From the NCBI RefSeq assembly GCF_016820585.1, contig NZ_JADHDX010000005.1, forward strand, positions 104,493 to 168,492: 64,000 nucleotides of DNA. The letters run 5' to 3'. Position numbers and translations under genes: made by a program. Positions 19,574 through 28,766 of this stretch are shown here, piece after piece (the first letter of the stretch is position 1; every line of letters starts with the position of its first letter). Origin of the DNA: Arthrobacter beigongshangensis (GTDB taxonomy: Bacteria; Bacillota; Bacilli; Bacillales_A; Planococcaceae). Below the pieces are notes generated by a model. The model was not told the DNA's origin. It made no database searches and saw nothing but the letters and a program-made list of their open reading frames with translations.

Positions 19574-20479
19574 ATGGGGAGCCATGAGCATAATCATTTT
19601 GCGGAAAAACGAGAAGGGAATAAGCGGGGGCTCATCATTGCCTTATCCATTACAACACTCATTATGCTATTGGAGTTTTTCGGGGGGCTGTTCACAAATA
19701 GTTTAGCACTGTTATCAGATAGTGGTCATATGCTATCGGATGCAAGCTCGATGGCTCTAAGCCTCGTGGCAATTTGGTTTGCAAGTAGACCGCCATCTCC
19801 GAATAAGACGTATGGGTATTATCGATTTGAAATCCTCGCCGCTTTATTTAATGGCGTTACGTTATTTGTAGTTGCCGGGTTTATCGTCAATGAAGCAATA
19901 CAACGGTTAAATGAACCGCCAACAGTCGCAAGTGGAACGATGATGATCATTGCATTCATCGGATTAGCGGCAAATCTTCTTAGTGCTATGGCTCTTCTAA
20001 AAAAAGCAGATGTAAAAGGGAATATTAACTTAAAGAGCGCGTATATACACATAATCGGTGACGCTTTAGGTTCGGTTGGTGCAATATTAGCTGGTCTGCT
20101 CATGCTCCTATTTGACTGGTATATTGCAGATCCGATCATTTCAGTGATAGTCGCTTTATTGATATTGAAAAGTGCATGGGGAGTGCTTAAGCAGAGTATT
20201 CATGTCTTAATGGAAGGCTCACCCTTGATGATTAATAAAGCAGAAGTTTTAGCTGAATTTGAAAATATTGAAGGTGTGAAAAATGTCCATGATCTTCATA
20301 TTTGGACGATTACATCGGGGCTGGATATGTTAAGCTGTCACATTCTAATTGAAGAGGAGAAGGATGAACAAGAAGTACTTCAACAGGCAATCAATCTGAT
20401 ACGTGAAACTTACAAAATTGAACACACTACGATTCAAATTGAAAAATCGGATCTTCAGCATCAAGAATTAAATATATAG
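19574..20479 (+). CDS. czcD: CDF-family Zn/Cd/Co exporter
   Basis: 301 residues: His-containing N-terminus (GSHEHNHF), six membrane helices, metal-site residues in LLSDSGHMLSDAS (helix 2) and IHIIGDALGSVGA (helix 5), and a C-terminal cytoplasmic domain with VHDLHIWTITSGLDMLSCHI, typical of CzcD. It exchanges divalent metal for protons. Together with CadA it gives the island two zinc/cadmium exporters. AGGGGGCCC is upstream of the ATG. Confidence 0.93.
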   Translation: MGSHEHNHFAEKREGNKRGLIIALSITTLIMLLEFFGGLFTNSLALLSDSGHMLSDASSMALSLVAIWFASRPPSPNKTYGYYRFEILAALFNGVTLFVVAGFIVNEAIQRLNEPPTVASGTMMIIAFIGLAANLLSAMALLKKADVKGNINLKSAYIHIIGDALGSVGAILAGLLMLLFDWYIADPIISVIVALLILKSAWGVLKQSIHVLMEGSPLMINKAEVLAEFENIEGVKNVHDLHIWTITSGLDMLSCHILIEEEKDEQEVLQQAINLIRETYKIEHTTIQIEKSDLQHQELNI

Positions 20480-20594
20480 GAAATGAAATTCAATGTAGAT
20501 TGAACTTACATTGAACTTACATACAAAATTCAATATCATAATTGATAGTCAACGACCATATAAACATATAGACAAACAACTGAAGGATGGTTTA

Positions 20595-21314
20595 TTGACG
20601 CATGTCTGGTTTATCGGTTTTTTATCAACTTTTGCTGGAATTGGCGTAGGTGGAGTTATTGCAAGTTTTATAAATGGTTTTAAGAAGAGTATTGGTACCA
20701 TCTATGCTGTATGTACTGGGCTAATCTTAGGGTTAATAAGTTTTGAAATCGTACCCGAAGCCATACAACTAGGTAATTGGGTTGTTTTTTTCTTAGGTTT
20801 CTTTGCAGGAGTTATTTTATTCAAGCTTATTCATTCAGGGTTTCGTAATACCCCTGAAGGTTCAACATCACGTAAACAACAGAATGTAAGAATAGGTTTA
20901 TTCTTAGCTGTAATTATTTCTATTCACAATTTTCCTGTAGGGGTGGTTCTAGGAACTAGTGAACACTCTCAATTTAGCACTGCCTTATTACAAGCGTTAA
21001 TATTGCACAATATTCCCGAGGGAATGATATTATTTACTCCATTATTTATTGCAGGAATTAGATTTCATATATTGTTTCTCCTTTCTATAATCGTTGCTAT
21101 TCCCGTTGCACTTGGGGCATTAATTGGAGAGATGATAGGTCAGCAAAACAATCTAATATGGGCATTCCTAATAAGTTTGACAGTCGGAACAATTTATATG
21201 GTTACGATAAAGGAAATCCTAATTGAATCAATTAGGCAATCATCCAATAATTATAGCTTACTGGTTGCTTTAATTGGTTTTTGTCTTATGGGTGTGTATC
21301 TAATTTATTTATAA
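20595..21314 (+). CDS. ZIP-family divalent metal transporter
   Basis: About 239 residues with eight hydrophobic segments and the two ZIP signatures ISIHNFPVG (helix 4) and LILHNIPEG (helix 5), whose His, Asn and Glu coordinate the metal. ZIP proteins generally import zinc or related metals. The start is placed at TTG 20595, with AAGGA 7 bp upstream; an upstream TTG at 20511 in the same frame has no ribosome site and begins inside a short direct repeat. It follows czcD in the same direction. A second, broken ZIP gene lies at 29507. Confidence 0.82.
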   Translation: MTHVWFIGFLSTFAGIGVGGVIASFINGFKKSIGTIYAVCTGLILGLISFEIVPEAIQLGNWVVFFLGFFAGVILFKLIHSGFRNTPEGSTSRKQQNVRIGLFLAVIISIHNFPVGVVLGTSEHSQFSTALLQALILHNIPEGMILFTPLFIAGIRFHILFLLSIIVAIPVALGALIGEMIGQQNNLIWAFLISLTVGTIYMVTIKEILIESIRQSSNNYSLLVALIGFCLMGVYLIYL

Positions 21315-21650
21315 AGGGATTCAAAGTTGTTATTATCTTTGTAACAGCGTTTCTGTGTAGTGTAATTTTCGGTAGTAATCTTCGGATTGCTCATAAAAGT
21401 CGTCCTTTCTTTGATGGTAGTTTCGTCATCTCCATCTTACTAGATTGGGCTATTTTTTTGTACTCGGATCATCTCAGTTATTGGAGTGGAAGAAGAGGTG
21501 AATCCCGTCGCCCCGCGGAAAGCAACGGATAGAAGAAGGAACCTCTAGATGAGTTCTAAACAAGAAAAGAGCTGTCGCAGAAAAACAATTTTCATGGATT
21601 TGTTATTATGTAAAAGTAAAGTAAAACCGTTAAATTATTTCTTATAATAA

Positions 21651-21693
21651 GTAAATACTAATACCATCTTAAGAAGTGGGTATTAGTATTTAC
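21651..21693. terminator. Strong 15-bp stem-loop between the ZIP gene and copB
   Basis: Arms 21651-21665 and 21679-21693 are perfectly complementary (GTAAATACTAATACC/GGTATTAGTATTTAC) with a 13-nt loop, placed between converging genes. The surrounding gap 21315-21759 has no convincing gene; a GC-rich stretch at 21500-21530 unlike its neighbourhood may be a transposon relic. Confidence 0.65.
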
Positions 21694-21759
21694 TTTGCTT
21701 AAGTTAGAATGAGATATGCCTATTCATTTCTACAGAATTGCATGAAATACCTTTAGTCA

Positions 21760-23805
21760 TCATAATTTCAGAAGTTTTGCATTGATTGCTACAATTACGG
21801 TACTTAAAGACATTAATATTGCTCCAACGGCTGGACTTAGAACAATGCCGATTGGATATAGAACACCAGCTGCCAATGGAATTGCGGCGATATTATATCC
21901 AGCAGCCCACCACAAGTTTTGTGTCATTTTTCGATAGGTAGCTTTCGAAAGCTTAATAATATTTACAACATCAAGCGGATTGCTTTTGACAAGAACGACA
22001 TCAGCTGTTTCAATGGCTACATCAGTTCCAGCACCTATAGCAATGCCGAGATCTGCTTTTGCAAGGGCAGGAGCATCGTTTACACCATCTCCAGTCATCG
22101 CAGTTCGAAGACGATCAACTTTTTGGATATGCTCAATCTTTTCGGACTTCTCGTGTGGAAGGACTTCAGCAAAAATTTCTTCCATTCCGAGTTGCACACC
22201 TACATAATGTGCCACTTTTACATTATCGCCCGTCAGCATGATTGATTTGACATTCATTTCTTTTAGCTCGTTAATGGCATCTACAGCTGTTTCACGGACG
22301 ATATCGGCTAGAGCAATCATTCCGGCAAGTTTTTTGTCGATTAATGTGAATACTACTGTTTTCCCTTCCGATGACCACTTATCGAATTGAACGTTATCAT
22401 ATTTAAGATTCAGCTCTTTCACATAGCCTGGACTGACGACCAATACCTGCTTTCCATCTACTGTTCCTTCGAGACCTTTACCGGTCAGTGATTGGAAATT
22501 CTCCGTCCGTTGAAGAGGGATACCCATCTCTTTCGCTTTCATCGTTACACCTTTCGCAAGAGGGTGTTGGGATTGAGCTTCGACTGCGGCTGCATAGGAA
22601 ATGACTTCTTCCTCACTGAAATCTTCTGATGTTGCAATGTTTGTTACACCGAACTCCCCTTTTGTAAGTGTACCGGTTTTATCGAAAACGACTGCTTCAA
22701 TATTTCGCGCCCCTTCAAATGCTGCCCGATTTCGTATGAGAAGCCCATTTTTTGCCGCGATGGATGTAGAAACGGCTACAACCAATGGAGCTGCCAATCC
22801 TAAAGCATGTGGACATGCAATGATTAGAACTGTCACCATTCTTTCCATGGCGAATGAAACTGGATAACCAAGCGAAATCCAGATTATGAACGTTATCAAA
22901 CCTGCTGCCAACGCACCATAAAACAACCACTTTGCAGCTCTGTTGGCAAGATCTTGGGCACGTGATTTGGATTCTTGTGCTTCTTTAACCAAGGTGATGA
23001 CTTGCGATAGATATGTTTCACTACCAGTCTTCATAACAGAAATGACAAGAGATCCTTCCCCGTTTATCGAGCCACCAATAGCTTCTAAGCCGACATCTTT
23101 TTCTACCGGAACCGATTCACCTGTCAGCATCGATTCGTCAATTGTCGATTTCCCTTCAAGTATTTGACCATCCACTGGTACTTTCTCACCAGGCTTGACG
23201 AGTACATGATCTCCTTGTTTCAACTCCGTTACGTCCACTTCTGTAATATTTCCACCATCGTCGATGAGATGAGCTTCAGAAGGCATCAACTTGGCTAGTT
23301 CTTCTAAAGCTTTTGACGCACCCATTACAGAACGCATTTCAATCCAGTGACCAAGTAGCATGATATCAACTAGTGTGGCCAATTCCCAATAGAAATCATT
23401 TTCTGCAAAACCGAATACTGCGGCTGTGCTGTACACATATGCAACGGTAATTGCCAATGAAATCAGCGTCATCATGCCGGGGGCTTTATCTTTCAGCTCA
23501 TCCTTAGTCCCTGCAAGGAAAGGCCAACCCCCGTAAAAGAATACAAAGGTAGAAAGTGCAAATAGGATATATATATCCCCGTTAAAACGCCAATCAACGC
23601 TAAGAAACATTTGAATCATCGGTGATAGGATCAAAATGGGAATTGTGATAAGTAACGAAATGTAAAATCGTTTTTTGAAATCCTCTACCATGTGCGTATG
23701 ATGATCATGATGTCCGCCATGAGAATCATGTGCTTTCTGATGTTGGTGCTCATCTGTTGTCATATGTTTTTCCGGTTCGGGGTGATGATGTGAATGATTT
23801 GACAT
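21760..23805 (-). CDS. copB: Copper-exporting P1B-type ATPase, CopB class
   Basis: 681 residues. The N-terminus lacks a CxxC domain and instead is His-rich (SHHHPEPEKH ... HGGHHDHHTHM). The ion-site motif is CPH (IIACPHALGLAAPLV), which defines the P1B-3/CopB group. DKTGTLTKG, SQHPLAKG and [10 protein letters not shown] are intact. CopB exports copper and complements CopA-type pumps encoded elsewhere in hosts. AAGGAG lies just upstream on the minus strand. It is divergent from the membrane cupredoxin at 24024 and shares a 218-bp control region. Confidence 0.95.
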   Translation of the reverse strand: MSNHSHHHPEPEKHMTTDEHQHQKAHDSHGGHHDHHTHMVEDFKKRFYISLLITIPILILSPMIQMFLSVDWRFNGDIYILFALSTFVFFYGGWPFLAGTKDELKDKAPGMMTLISLAITVAYVYSTAAVFGFAENDFYWELATLVDIMLLGHWIEMRSVMGASKALEELAKLMPSEAHLIDDGGNITEVDVTELKQGDHVLVKPGEKVPVDGQILEGKSTIDESMLTGESVPVEKDVGLEAIGGSINGEGSLVISVMKTGSETYLSQVITLVKEAQESKSRAQDLANRAAKWLFYGALAAGLITFIIWISLGYPVSFAMERMVTVLIIACPHALGLAAPLVVAVSTSIAAKNGLLIRNRAAFEGARNIEAVVFDKTGTLTKGEFGVTNIATSEDFSEEEVISYAAAVEAQSQHPLAKGVTMKAKEMGIPLQRTENFQSLTGKGLEGTVDGKQVLVVSPGYVKELNLKYDNVQFDKWSSEGKTVVFTLIDKKLAGMIALADIVRETAVDAINELKEMNVKSIMLTGDNVKVAHYVGVQLGMEEIFAEVLPHEKSEKIEHIQKVDRLRTAMTGDGVNDAPALAKADLGIAIGAGTDVAIETADVVLVKSNPLDVVNIIKLSKATYRKMTQNLWWAAGYNIAAIPLAAGVLYPIGIVLSPAVGAILMSLSTVIVAINAKLLKL

Positions 23806-23946
23806 AAAAATAACTCCTTTCTCTCATTTATCCAATATTAGTACATCTCAAGTATACCCGTTAAATATGCAGAATTAATGCAAAATATCCATCAAAGGAA
23901 CACATGATTATTTTCGCGTATCAGTCATTTAGACTGTTCATAGTAC

Positions 23947-23963
23947 ATACCCTTATAAGGTAT
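23947..23963. promoter_or_regulatory. Candidate CsoR-like operator between copB and the cupredoxin gene
   Basis: ATACCCTTATAAGGTAT is a 17-bp near palindrome with a perfect core CCTTATAAGG. Copper-sensing CsoR sites are palindromes with TACC/GGTA arms, so the fit is partial. It is placed between the two divergent copper genes. No CsoR gene is in the window. Confidence 0.4.
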
Positions 23964-24023
23964 ATAGCCTATTGTTACAATATCGAAACATAAGTATTTT
24001 CAGTTAAAGAAGGACGGGGATTA

Positions 24024-24947
24024 ATGGGGAACTATCAATTATTTGTGTTAGGTTCACTTGGTTTGATAGCATTTGTAATTGTTATTTTGTCGGTATTTTG
24101 GAGAAAAAAGTTTCGAACGATGCAAGGAATGATGATTTCAATGTTCTTTGGGATGAATGTGGGATTGACTGCCGGCGTTCTATTAGGTGCAACTTATCAA
24201 GGTAACCTATTTCTCTCAACGACCCTTTCGATGGTTATTGGCGTGGTTGCGGGCACATTATGTGGAGTATGTTTTGGGATTCTTCCAGTATTAGAAGGAG
24301 TAATGGCTGGGTTAATGGGCGGTATGATGGGGGCAATGCTTGGCGAGATGATTCGTGTAGAACAGTCGCTTCAATTGATACGGCTATTTTTATTTCTATC
24401 CATTGGTACAATTTTTATCATGGTTATTTTGAAAACATCTAAAAATTCGAAAATACCTAGTAAAAAGTGGTTATTAAAACCTATATTACTCTCGAGTGTT
24501 ATTGCTGTTTATCTGATTGGGGGTAATACATTTGTCGAAAGTTCTGAAAACCTAATGGAATTAGAGTCGTTAAATCGTCATCATTCAGTGACAACTACGC
24601 CAACTGAAAATCCTGATCGTGAAAGCCAACTGATTGTTCTAGAAACCGCAGATATGAAGTACTCTGCAAATGAAATTATCGTTGAGAAAGATAGGGAAGT
24701 CAGTTTGACTCTTACGAATCTAGATCAGTTCGAGCATGACATTGAAATCAAGGTTCCATCCCTTTCACTTGACAATAGATCCCAACATAATCATGGGAAA
24801 GAAAATAATGTGATACATCTCCATGCCGCGGCCAAAAGTACGGAGACATTAACATTTACTCCGGTTGAATCAGGAATTTATGAATTCATTTGCACAGTAC
24901 CTGGACATAAGGAATCTGGTATGGTAGGTAAATTTATAGTAGATTAA
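24024..24947 (+). CDS. Membrane-embedded cupredoxin (helical domain fused to a blue-copper domain)
   Basis: 307 residues. About five Gly/Met-rich membrane helices occupy residues 5-175, including MAGLMGGMMGAMLGEM. A linker leads to a C-terminal cupredoxin domain with a His in FEHDIEI and the type-1 copper loop CTVPGHKESGM (Cys, His, Met ligands). This places an electron-transfer or copper-binding domain outside the membrane. The Met-rich helices could themselves pass copper (inference). The start follows GAAGGACGGGG. Divergent from copB. Confidence 0.82.
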   Translation: MGNYQLFVLGSLGLIAFVIVILSVFWRKKFRTMQGMMISMFFGMNVGLTAGVLLGATYQGNLFLSTTLSMVIGVVAGTLCGVCFGILPVLEGVMAGLMGGMMGAMLGEMIRVEQSLQLIRLFLFLSIGTIFIMVILKTSKNSKIPSKKWLLKPILLSSVIAVYLIGGNTFVESSENLMELESLNRHHSVTTTPTENPDRESQLIVLETADMKYSANEIIVEKDREVSLTLTNLDQFEHDIEIKVPSLSLDNRSQHNHGKENNVIHLHAAAKSTETLTFTPVESGIYEFICTVPGHKESGMVGKFIVD

Positions 24948-24986
24948 ATGAGATAGAAATTTGCAAGTTCCAGGACACTAGAGCAT

Positions 24987-25027
24987 AGAAGAAGTCGCTT
25001 AGATTATGAATCTAGGCGATTTCTTCT
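24987..25027 (+). terminator. Terminator after the membrane cupredoxin gene
   Basis: A 17-bp stem with two G-U pairs (24987-25003 with 25011-25027), 7-nt loop, followed by a short T-rich stretch. Confidence 0.7.
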
Positions 25028-25222
25028 GTTTTCCAAGTCAAAATATAAGATGCATTACAAAACTTCGCACCAATTCTCCATAATTAATCCTTAGTTTTGT
25101 CATACGAATGTATTGGAATTGTAAAGCGATAATCATGGTTATTATGCTAAGGTTATACATGAATTGATAAATAATGATGTTGCACAAAGAAAAAATAAAA
25201 ATAAATATAGTTGGGGTGGAGA

Positions 25223-26266
25223 ATGAAAAATCGGTTTATGCAAATAATAATGGCTGTTTTTTTGATTAGTGCGCTACCACTTTTGTCGTCAACAAAGGTA
25301 AGTGCGGCAACTTCGAATGATATTGCAAACTATGCGGAAAAGTTTTATGGAACGTCATATAAGTTCGGTGGGACAACTCCTGCTGGATTTGACTGTTCAG
25401 GGTATATTAGATATGTATTTAATAAATTTAATATTAGCTTACCTAGAACTTCAGCGGATCAGTTCAAAGTGGGAACTAAGGTAAGTAAAGACAATTTGCA
25501 ACCTGGAGACCTTGTATTTTTTGCGAATACATATAAAAAAGGTATTTCACATACTGGAATCTATCTTGGGAACAACGAGTTCATCTCAGCTAAGAGCCGT
25601 GGTGTTTTAAAGGCAAACCTTAAGACTGACCCTTATTGGGCTCCTAAATATGCTGGAGCAAAACGTATGACAAACGTCCAGGTCTCTATTGAACCTATAC
25701 AGATAAAACCCGCAGAGCCGATGAGTGAAGCATTTAAAGATCTAACAATAAAACATCCTGCTTTTGAGGCAATCATTGCACTAAACGAGATTGGTGTTAT
25801 AACTGGCTACGAAGACTCCACATTCAGACCGGAGAAATCAATTACCCGTGGACAAGCAGCTGCAATGATAAATCGAGAGCTTAAATTAGAAGCATCAACT
25901 GGAGTAACATTTAAGGATGTCGCGCCAAATCACAAATTTGCAGCTGATATTGCAGCTTTGACTGAAGCGGGGATCATTCAAGGTTTTGCAACGGGTGAAT
26001 TTGGTATTAACGACAAACTTACACTTGCACAACTTGCAGCCATCGTCGATCGGGCCTTTGACCTTCAAGGACAAATGGATGGAAAAGTACAAATCGCATC
26101 AAGTTATAATGATATCCCAACTAGTCACTGGGCCTATGATGCGATTCACGCATTGAAAACACTTGACCAAACAGAAATATTCAAAACATCAAACTTTAAT
26201 CTTGGAAAAGAAGCATCACGTGCAGAATTTTCCGCAGCTCTGTTCACTGCGATTTCGGAAAACTAA
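25223..26266 (+). CDS. NlpC/P60 peptidoglycan hydrolase with SLH domains
   Basis: 347 residues: signal peptide (cleavage near VSA/ATS), an NlpC/P60 domain with catalytic Cys58 in GFDCSGYIRYVF and His110 in KGISHTGIYLG, then two to three SLH repeats (ITGYEDSTFRPEKSITRGQAAAMINR; VAPNHKFAADIAALTEAGIIQG; SHWAYDAIHALK) that bind cell-wall pyruvylated polymer. It should cut peptide stems of peptidoglycan at the cell surface. GGGGTGGA precedes ATG 25223. Why it sits among copper genes is not clear; it stands alone between two terminators. Confidence 0.88.
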   Translation: MKNRFMQIIMAVFLISALPLLSSTKVSAATSNDIANYAEKFYGTSYKFGGTTPAGFDCSGYIRYVFNKFNISLPRTSADQFKVGTKVSKDNLQPGDLVFFANTYKKGISHTGIYLGNNEFISAKSRGVLKANLKTDPYWAPKYAGAKRMTNVQVSIEPIQIKPAEPMSEAFKDLTIKHPAFEAIIALNEIGVITGYEDSTFRPEKSITRGQAAAMINRELKLEASTGVTFKDVAPNHKFAADIAALTEAGIIQGFATGEFGINDKLTLAQLAAIVDRAFDLQGQMDGKVQIASSYNDIPTSHWAYDAIHALKTLDQTEIFKTSNFNLGKEASRAEFSAALFTAISEN

Positions 26267-26365
26267 ATTTGCTAACTTAAAGTGATGGTATTTAGTTCGG
26301 TATCGGTAGCGTTGAATGAATAATGTTTACAAAAAGTGAATCTAAAGAATCGACAAGAGATAAGT

Positions 26366-26410
26366 AAAAAAAGTCAATGCCAACATTTAATGTTGACATT
26401 GACTTTTTTA
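26366..26410 (+). terminator. Strong terminator after the NlpC/P60 gene
   Basis: AAAAAAGTCAATG and CATTGACTTTTTT form a 13-bp stem with an inner CAACATTTAATGTTG hairpin. The rest of 26267-26671 shows no gene; a short frame across it is judged spurious. Confidence 0.85.
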
Positions 26411-26671
26411 TATGGATATTTGTTAGAACACTTCATGGCATCTCAAAATTATCTTGATTGTCATCTAAACTACATACTATTCCTTTATTCTTCGCAATCG
26501 ATTGTGTTCAAGTTCTGTTCATAAAAAGATGCTACTATATGAATTGAACCAAAGAATAGCTTTATGGACTGAGCGAAGACGCCTTACAAGGGGATGTCCC
26601 TCGCTGGATCGGATTCAATGGAATTATTTATTTTATATATATCAGACGTAAAAGAATGGGGAGGCCAATGA

Positions 26672-27361
26672 ATGAACAAGCAAATTAAAGTTCTCGTCAT
26701 TGAAGATGATCCTTACATTTGTGATTTGATCATTTTATACGCTGAAAAAAGTGGCTATTTAGTTAGTATTGCAAACGATGGAATGGAGGGGTTAGAGATG
26801 TTTTATGATAGTCCCCCTGATCTTGTCATTCTGGATATTATGATGCCCGAAATGGACGGTTGGGAAGTTTGTAAGGAAATAAGGAGACATGATAAAACAC
26901 CCATTATCATGTTGACTGGGAAAGGTGAAAGTTACGACAAACTAAAAGGTTTCGACCTAGGAGCTGATGATTATCTAGTGAAACCTTTTGATCCGAATGA
27001 ATTGATGGCACGGATAAAAGCGGTACTGCGACGAACCAATCCGATATTAGGAACAAATGAGATTATTGAACTTCCCTTGTTAAAGATTAATCTGCAGCAA
27101 TACAAGGTAATCTATGATGAAAATGAGATTGTGTTACCACCTAAAGAAATGGAATTGCTACATTTTCTCGCTATACACCCGAATCAAGTATTTACACGTC
27201 AGCAGCTGTTGGAACAAATATGGGGGTTAGATTTTGAGGGGGATCAGAGAACGGTCGATGTGCATATTAAAAGGATACGAGACAAAATGGGAGATTCCAA
27301 CTCTTATTGGAGGGTGAAAACCATAAGAGGAGTTGGCTATAAATTTGAGGTGGGCATCTAA
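26672..27361 (+). CDS. OmpR/PhoB-type response regulator (second system)
   Basis: 229 residues: receiver with LVIEDDPYICD, phospho-acceptor Asp in VILDIMMPEMDGWEVC, Lys in DDYLVKPFDPNEL, then a winged helix (PPKEMELLHFLAIHPN ... GDQRTVDVHIKRIRDKMGD ... IRGVGYKFE). The stop codon shares its last base with the kinase start. GGGGAGG is upstream. It is distinct in sequence from the regulator at 6853, so the island carries two independent systems. A promoter with 11-bp spaced repeats follows the kinase and may be a target. Confidence 0.93.
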   Translation: MNKQIKVLVIEDDPYICDLIILYAEKSGYLVSIANDGMEGLEMFYDSPPDLVILDIMMPEMDGWEVCKEIRRHDKTPIIMLTGKGESYDKLKGFDLGADDYLVKPFDPNELMARIKAVLRRTNPILGTNEIIELPLLKINLQQYKVIYDENEIVLPPKEMELLHFLAIHPNQVFTRQQLLEQIWGLDFEGDQRTVDVHIKRIRDKMGDSNSYWRVKTIRGVGYKFEVGI

Positions 27362-28425
27362 TGATTCGAATAAAAAGCATTTTTTTGAAGCTGTTTCTCA
27401 CATATATCGTCATATTAATTGTGTCACATTTCGTTTTTGCTGTTGCTTCCTATTTGTTATTTCAGAACAATCTAACTGATATGCACTTAAATCCTGAAGG
27501 TTTTATCCAATTGAAATATTTGTTTATATCATCCTCTATTATTTCGATAACCATTACAGGCTTATTTACCTATTACCTTACTAAAAGAATTACCGCTCCA
27601 CTTCGGGAAATGAATCGGGTTGCTCTTCTTATCGCAAAGGGACAATTTAATCAGAAAGTCAACATCAGGACCCATGACGAGCTTGAAGAATTGGGTGAGA
27701 CGTTCAATTATATGACGCATGAGTTGGCCAGCCTAGACCAGATGAGAAAGGATTTTGTTGCTAATGTTTCCCATGATTTACGCTCCCCTCTTACTTCGAT
27801 TCACGGGTTTACCAGGGCGTTTTTGGATGATAAAATCCCCAGTGACCGAAAGCGCCATTATTTTACTATCATGAAAGAACAAACTGAGCGAATGATTAAG
27901 CTAGTCAATGATCTTCTCGATATGTCCCAAATCGAATCTGGACAGTTGGAAATTCGCGCAGTGCTCTTTAATCTGTCAGAGCTGGTTCGTCAAGTTATGG
28001 CACGTATGGAACCTGAGTTTGTAAATAAAAAACTAAATGTGGAATTGATAACTGAAGAAGTACAAGACATCCACGTATATGCTGATTCGGATCGGATTGA
28101 TCAGGTGATCGTTAATTTGATTCAAAATGCAGCCCAAATTTCCTCAAATGGTAGTTCCATAGAAGTTATTTTGAAAAAAGAACAACAAGCGGTGGTTTCT
28201 ATTCGGGATTATGGGCAGGGAATCAGTCAAGAGGATATTCAATCCATTTGGAAAAGATTTTATAAAACAGATAGATCGCGTACTAAAATGGTGGGCACAG
28301 GCATCGGACTGTCCATTGTTAAGCATTTATTAGTCCTTCATCAAACCGATATCCAAGTGGAAAGCGAAGTAGGAAGAGGAACTACTTTTACTTTTACGCT
28401 CCCAATCACTCAAAGCAAATCGTAA
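27361..28425 (+). CDS. Sensor histidine kinase (second system)
   Basis: 354 residues: two closely spaced membrane helices (about 8-33 and 55-78) with only a short outside loop, HAMP, HisKA box FVANVSHDLRSPLTSIHGFT and HATPase with NLIQNAAQIS, DYGQGI and GTGIGLSIVKHL. The short loop suggests it senses within the membrane or via a partner rather than by a large outside domain. Starts on the last base of the regulator's TAA. Confidence 0.92.
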   Translation: MIRIKSIFLKLFLTYIVILIVSHFVFAVASYLLFQNNLTDMHLNPEGFIQLKYLFISSSIISITITGLFTYYLTKRITAPLREMNRVALLIAKGQFNQKVNIRTHDELEELGETFNYMTHELASLDQMRKDFVANVSHDLRSPLTSIHGFTRAFLDDKIPSDRKRHYFTIMKEQTERMIKLVNDLLDMSQIESGQLEIRAVLFNLSELVRQVMARMEPEFVNKKLNVELITEEVQDIHVYADSDRIDQVIVNLIQNAAQISSNGSSIEVILKKEQQAVVSIRDYGQGISQEDIQSIWKRFYKTDRSRTKMVGTGIGLSIVKHLLVLHQTDIQVESEVGRGTTFTFTLPITQSKS

Positions 28426-28449
28426 ACACATGAATAAAGGAAACGCTCT

Positions 28450-28482
28450 GTTCATCATCCGTTCATAATACATTGCTATACT
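28450..28482 (+). promoter_or_regulatory. Candidate response-regulator promoter
   Basis: GTTCAT at 28450-28455 is repeated at 28461-28466, exactly 11 bp apart, followed 10 bp later by TATACT (28477-28482). Tandem repeats at one helical turn overlapping the -35 region are the usual layout for OmpR/PhoB-type activators. It precedes the small gene at 28527. Confidence 0.5.
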
Positions 28483-28526
28483 GATTTTGGATACTAAGAG
28501 ATTTTGAAAAAAGGGAGGATCTCTCA

Positions 28527-28766
28527 ATGGGAAAATTAAAATCAGGACGCGATACGGATAAGGATATGGACAAGTCAGGCAGCGAATCGACCAGCAACAC
28601 ACCAAGTTGGGTGAAAATGTTCGGACTCATCGCAATCGTCCTGATTGTGCTCGTTGTCATCATAATGTTCTTTAGTGATGGTGAACATGGTCCAGGTCGC
28701 CATCTAAATTCTAATGGCACCGGTATTCAGACACCGCCTATAGAACAAGGGATGCGACAGTTATGA
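28527..28766 (+). CDS. Small single-helix membrane protein of unknown function
   Basis: 79 residues: charged, hydrophilic N-terminus (KSGRDTDKDMDKSGSES), one membrane helix (about 32-50, FGLIAIVLIVLVVIIMFF) and a short tail with HGPGRH. I do not recognise the family. It is very likely real because AGGGAGGA precedes the ATG and its stop overlaps the next start by 4 bp (ATGA). It may form a small membrane complex with the DUF2269-like protein that follows. Confidence 0.7.
   Translation: MGKLKSGRDTDKDMDKSGSESTSNTPSWVKMFGLIAIVLIVLVVIIMFFSDGEHGPGRHLNSNGTGIQTPPIEQGMRQL

Noticed and set aside
20501..20522. Short tandem ATTGAACTTAC duplication
   Set aside because: Two copies only, likely simple slippage; it just creates a false upstream TTG start for the ZIP gene.
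21281..21532. 83-codon frame overlapping the end of the ZIP gene
   Set aside because: It begins within the ZIP gene in another frame and resembles no family; the GC-rich part may be transposon debris.
26336..26524. 62-codon frame after the NlpC/P60 gene
   Set aside because: It runs straight through a strong terminator and has no ribosome site.
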